This document shows, in pieces, positions 6,256 to 8,338 of a stretch of DNA of 8,338 bases. The notes below the pieces were generated by a model that saw only the letters and a list, made by a program, of their open reading frames with translations, did not search any database and was not told where the DNA came from. The stretch's first letter is position 1, and the number at the start of each line of letters is the position of its first letter. The stretch comes from Chloroflexota bacterium (lineage in GTDB: Bacteria; Chloroflexota; Limnocylindria; QHBO01), in assembly GCA_029865285.1 (NCBI GenBank), contig JAOUHE010000070.1, positions 1-8,338 on the forward strand, written 5' to 3'. A program made the translations under genes and the position numbers.

Positions 6256-7524
6256 ATGTCTCCCGCGCCGCCCCCCGACCGCCGGATCTCGGCCGACCAT
6301 GCGCGCCGCTTCCTCGTGCGCCGCCACCTGCTCGACCCGCCGCGCTCACTGCCCGCGGAGCCGGAATCGGTCATGCGGGTGATCGAAAGGCTCGGCAGCC
6401 TGCAGTTCGATCCGCTGGAGGTTCCCGGCGCCCGCAACCACGACCTGGTGCTGCATGCGCGGATCGCCGGCCATCGGCGGGACTGGTGCGACCGGTGGCT
6501 CTACGGGCCGGCGACCGATCGTCGCCTGATCGAGCTCTACAACAAGAGCCTCAACATCCTGCCAATTGCCGAGCTCCCCTACTTCCGCTTCGCCTGGGAG
6601 CGATGGCGCGACGACCTGGAGAGTGGCGTCCTGCGCGAGCATGCGGAGCTGGTCACCACCATCCTGGAGCGCATCGAGCGTGACGGCCAACTCTCGACCG
6701 ACGCCTTCCGCGACATCGAGCACCGTGTCGCCTGGTGGTGGGACAACGATGGGGCGACAGATACCCGCGCCGCCAAGGCGGTCATGGAGGCGCTCTTCGT
6801 CATCGGCCGGCTGGGAATCGCCCGCCGCGAGGGAAGCCGCCGCCACTACGACCTGATCGAGCGGCTCGTGCCCTCGGAGCTCCTCGCGACCGTGGCTGAC
6901 GTCCACGAGCAGCACCGCCACCGGCTGCTGAGCCGCCACCGCGGGGTGGGGCTGATGGCGGTCGGCGGTGCCGGCGAGCTCGTGAGCGGCACCGGCAGCG
7001 CGGCCGAGCGTGCCGAGATCACTGCTGCGCTGATCGCCGACGGCGTACTCGTCCCGGTGGCGGTCGAGGGCGAGCGTGCCGTGCGCCACGTCCTGGCCGA
7101 GGAGCTGCCCATCCTGGAAGCGACCGCGGCCGCGGGTGCCGCATCGCCATCGGTTTCGTTCCTGGCACCGCTCGATCCGCTCCTGTGGGATCGCCGCCTG
7201 ATCAAGAGCCTGTTCGACTTCGACTACACCTGGGAGGTCTACACCCCGGCCGCCAAGCGCCGCTTCGGCTACTACGCGCTGCCGATCCTGTTCGGCGACC
7301 GGCTGGTGGGACGCATCGAACCGCGCCTGACGCGTGGTGACGCGGTCCTGCGGATTTCCGGCATCTGGTTCGAGGACGGCTTCGCACCGATGCAGGAGCC
7401 GGACTTCGTCGCCGCGCTGCGGAATGCGTTGGAGGCGTATCGGCGATTCGTGGGGGCGCGGTCCGTCACCTGGCCGCGAACCAGACCCGGGCGCGATCTA
7501 GCCGGGGCTCTCCGACGGGGATGA
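6256..7524 (+). CDS. YcaQ/AlkZ-like winged-helix DNA glycosylase (HTH_42 family)
   Basis: This 422-residue protein belongs to the HTH_42 (YcaQ/AlkZ-like) family, whose studied members are DNA glycosylases that remove bulky alkylated bases or unhook interstrand crosslinks. Near the N-terminus, RLGSLQFDPLEVPGARNHD (45-63) has the family pattern, with the catalytic-type Q-hydrophobic-D at residues 50-52. The C-terminal part has hallmark blocks FLAPLDPLLWDRR (302-314), LFDFDYTWEVYTPAAKRRFGYY (319-340, quoted without claim beyond the pattern) and ILFGDRLVGRIEPR (344-357). The middle region (about 130-250) fits the winged-helix repeats. ATG at 6256 is preferred; a TTG at 6232 would add eight residues unlike the family start and overlap the candidate promoter. 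It is divergent from dnaJ and shares its short intergenic region with the CIRCE operator. Its end overlaps the lipoprotein gene by 27 bp tail-to-tail. Lesion specificity cannot be predicted. Confidence 0.85.
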   Translation: MSPAPPPDRRISADHARRFLVRRHLLDPPRSLPAEPESVMRVIERLGSLQFDPLEVPGARNHDLVLHARIAGHRRDWCDRWLYGPATDRRLIELYNKSLNILPIAELPYFRFAWERWRDDLESGVLREHAELVTTILERIERDGQLSTDAFRDIEHRVAWWWDNDGATDTRAAKAVMEALFVIGRLGIARREGSRRHYDLIERLVPSELLATVADVHEQHRHRLLSRHRGVGLMAVGGAGELVSGTGSAAERAEITAALIADGVLVPVAVEGERAVRHVLAEELPILEATAAAGAASPSVSFLAPLDPLLWDRRLIKSLFDFDYTWEVYTPAAKRRFGYYALPILFGDRLVGRIEPRLTRGDAVLRISGIWFEDGFAPMQEPDFVAALRNALEAYRRFVGARSVTWPRTRPGRDLAGALRRG

Positions 7525-8136
7525 CGCCGGCAACGGCTCGTCGAACACGAGCAGTCCGTCAGTGTCCTGATGCCAGGTACCGCTCTTCAGCTGCCGGGTC
7601 GGCCGATTGGTGAACTCGAACTCGTAGATGCCGCCGGTCAACTCGTCGCAGATCGCCGGCGAACTGGCGTTCCGCGAACTGTTGAACACGACGATGCGGT
7701 CGGTGGCGGTAAGCACGACGTGACCCCAGTCCGGGAAGGTCACCTCGAGCGTGACGAGTGGGTGCTCCGCAGTGAAGACGTCCCCGTAGGAGAAGGCTCC
7801 GCACGTGATCTCAGGGGCGGGAATTCGGTTCTCGACAAGGGTCGCCACATACGTCCCGGTTGTCCCGTCATCGGCGCGCAGCGTGCCGGTGTACTCGCGG
7901 CTGAGGCCGTCCGCTACGGGCGTGTAGAGGGCCGGGCCTGGGTCCACCGTGTTGATGTAGGCGGTCGGGAAGCCACTCGGGTAGGCGGTCAGGACGATCG
8001 GGCTGGGACTCGGCGTCGGTCCAAGGCTCGCGGGCGTGCCGCTCGGCGAGGCGGACGGCGCAGACGAACACGCGGCTGCAAGCGAGGCCACAAAGGCACT
8101 CGCCAGAAGGCGCGTGACGAGCCGGTACCTGCGCAT
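7498..8136 (-). CDS. Putative secreted lipoprotein, function unknown
   Basis: This 212-residue protein has a type II signal peptide: a basic start MRRYRLVTR, a hydrophobic core LLASAFVASL and a lipobox-like AAAC with the lipid-bearing cysteine at residue 23. Alanine rather than leucine at -3 is slightly unusual. A low-complexity Ser/Pro/Thr linker (24-47) would hold the domain off the membrane. The folded part (about 48-200) is rich in beta-prone segments (TLEVTFPDWGHVVLTATDRIVVF) and has only two other cysteines, Cys112 and Cys163, which could form a disulfide. A second Ser/Pro-rich stretch ends the protein. I recognise no family. The start at 8136 is supported by the signal peptide and by GGAGG at 8147-8151; GTG at 8139 is an equally spaced alternative adding one residue. 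An ATG at 8205 would put 23 extra residues before the signal peptide and is unlikely. It is convergent with, and overlaps, the YcaQ-like gene. Confidence 0.8.
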   Translation of the reverse strand: MRRYRLVTRLLASAFVASLAAACSSAPSASPSGTPASLGPTPSPSPIVLTAYPSGFPTAYINTVDPGPALYTPVADGLSREYTGTLRADDGTTGTYVATLVENRIPAPEITCGAFSYGDVFTAEHPLVTLEVTFPDWGHVVLTATDRIVVFNSSRNASSPAICDELTGGIYEFEFTNRPTRQLKSGTWHQDTDGLLVFDEPLPASSPSESPG

Positions 8137-8146
8137 CACCAGACGA

Positions 8147-8151
8147 CCTCC
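8147..8151 (-). promoter_or_regulatory. Shine-Dalgarno sequence of the lipoprotein gene
   Basis: Read on the minus strand this is GGAGG, ten bases before the ATG at 8136 and seven before the GTG at 8139. It is the only strong ribosome-binding site I see in front of a gene in this window, and it decides the start against the longer reading frame beginning at 8205. Confidence 0.65.
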
Positions 8152-8171
8152 GCCGCTGCGATATCCGGGAG

Positions 8172-8177
8172 ATTCTA
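8172..8177 (-). promoter_or_regulatory. Candidate -10 box of the lipoprotein gene
   Basis: TAGAAT on the minus strand matches TATAAT at 5 of 6 positions. Transcription would start near 8165, giving a leader of about 30 bases that contains the GGAGG site. No convincing -35 hexamer lies 16-18 bp further upstream. It lies in the 85-bp gap between the exonuclease gene stop and the lipoprotein start, so the lipoprotein may have its own promoter. Confidence 0.4.
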
Positions 8178-8221
8178 GAAGCCGATCGCCAATGCGCCCA
8201 CCCACCCGGAGGTCCTGCCCA

Positions 8222-8338
8222 TCACGCGTCTGCGAAGTCCACGATCACCGGGGCGTGGTCCGACGGGATTCCTGGATAGGTCGACGGCTTGCGCGCCTCG
8301 CGGTCGCGCTCTGCGCGCACCGCACGGGCCGCCAGCGG
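8222..8338 (-). CDS. Exodeoxyribonuclease III, C-terminal end (5' part beyond window)
   Basis: Only the last 38 codons and the TGA stop (8222-8224) are in the window; the gene continues past the right edge. The visible part begins PLAARAVRAERDREARK and ends PSDHAPVIVDFADA. The PSDHAPV block is the C-terminal active-site motif of the ExoIII/AP-endonuclease family, its histidine being the general catalytic His (His259 in E. coli ExoIII). The preceding 'D.EAR' element is the usual lead-in in bacterial XthA proteins. The enzyme would cut at abasic sites and degrade 3' ends in base-excision repair, which would put it downstream of a DNA glycosylase such as the YcaQ-like protein encoded nearby on the other strand. 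The family call is firm; the exact paralogue (xthA or another exonuclease III) cannot be settled from this fragment. Confidence 0.82.
   Translation of the reverse strand, partial: PLAARAVRAERDREARKPSTYPGIPSDHAPVIVDFADA

Noticed and set aside
1..8338. Defence system, phage, transposon, CRISPR or RNA gene
   Set aside because: I saw no tRNA- or rRNA-like sequence, direct-repeat array, transposase, integrase or recognisable defence gene. All long regions are explained by housekeeping-type or accessory genes.

Overview
This is a GC-rich (by eye about two thirds G+C), gene-dense bacterial chromosomal window with no mobile elements, RNA genes, CRISPR arrays or long repeats that I can see. Gene content, high GC, alanine/arginine-rich proteins and a Ser/Pro/Thr-rich lipoprotein linker suggest a Chloroflexota-like (possibly Limnocylindria-type) or actinobacterial genome. 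This taxonomic guess is inference and not firm.

Layout. (a) 2-1756 (+): the 3' part of a phosphoenolpyruvate-synthase-like gene whose order of ATP-grasp end, helical middle domain and C-terminal phosphohistidine domain resembles rifampicin phosphotransferases. (b) 1788-6181 (-): five tightly packed genes read right to left: dnaJ, prmA, rsmE, a HIT-family nucleotide hydrolase/transferase and an MFS exporter. Junctions are 14 bp, a 4-bp ATGA overlap, 9 bp and 13 bp, so this looks like one operon joining protein folding to ribosome modification. (c) 6182-6255: a short divergent promoter region with a near-perfect CIRCE operator (TTGGCACTC-N9-GAGTGCCAG, 6201-6227), the binding site of the heat-shock repressor HrcA. 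It is followed on the dnaJ side by an exact TATAAT box so close to the ATG that the dnaJ message is probably leaderless. (d) 6256-7524 (+): a YcaQ/HTH_42-family protein, probably a DNA glycosylase, with the family Q-x-D motif. (e) 7498-8136 (-): a small secreted lipoprotein of unknown function, overlapping the previous gene tail-to-tail by 27 bp. (f) 8222-8338 (-): the last 38 codons of an exodeoxyribonuclease III gene, running off the right edge.

How they fit together. The dnaJ-prmA-rsmE order is a known conserved cluster, but hrcA, grpE and dnaK are not next to dnaJ here. dnaJ has its own CIRCE, so the chaperone regulon seems to be split between loci and still share HrcA control. The same operator lies upstream of the divergent DNA-repair-type gene, which might be co-regulated. 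I found no evidence of a wholly new system. The points most worth following up are the CIRCE-centred divergent promoter, the leaderless starts and the RPH-like enzyme.
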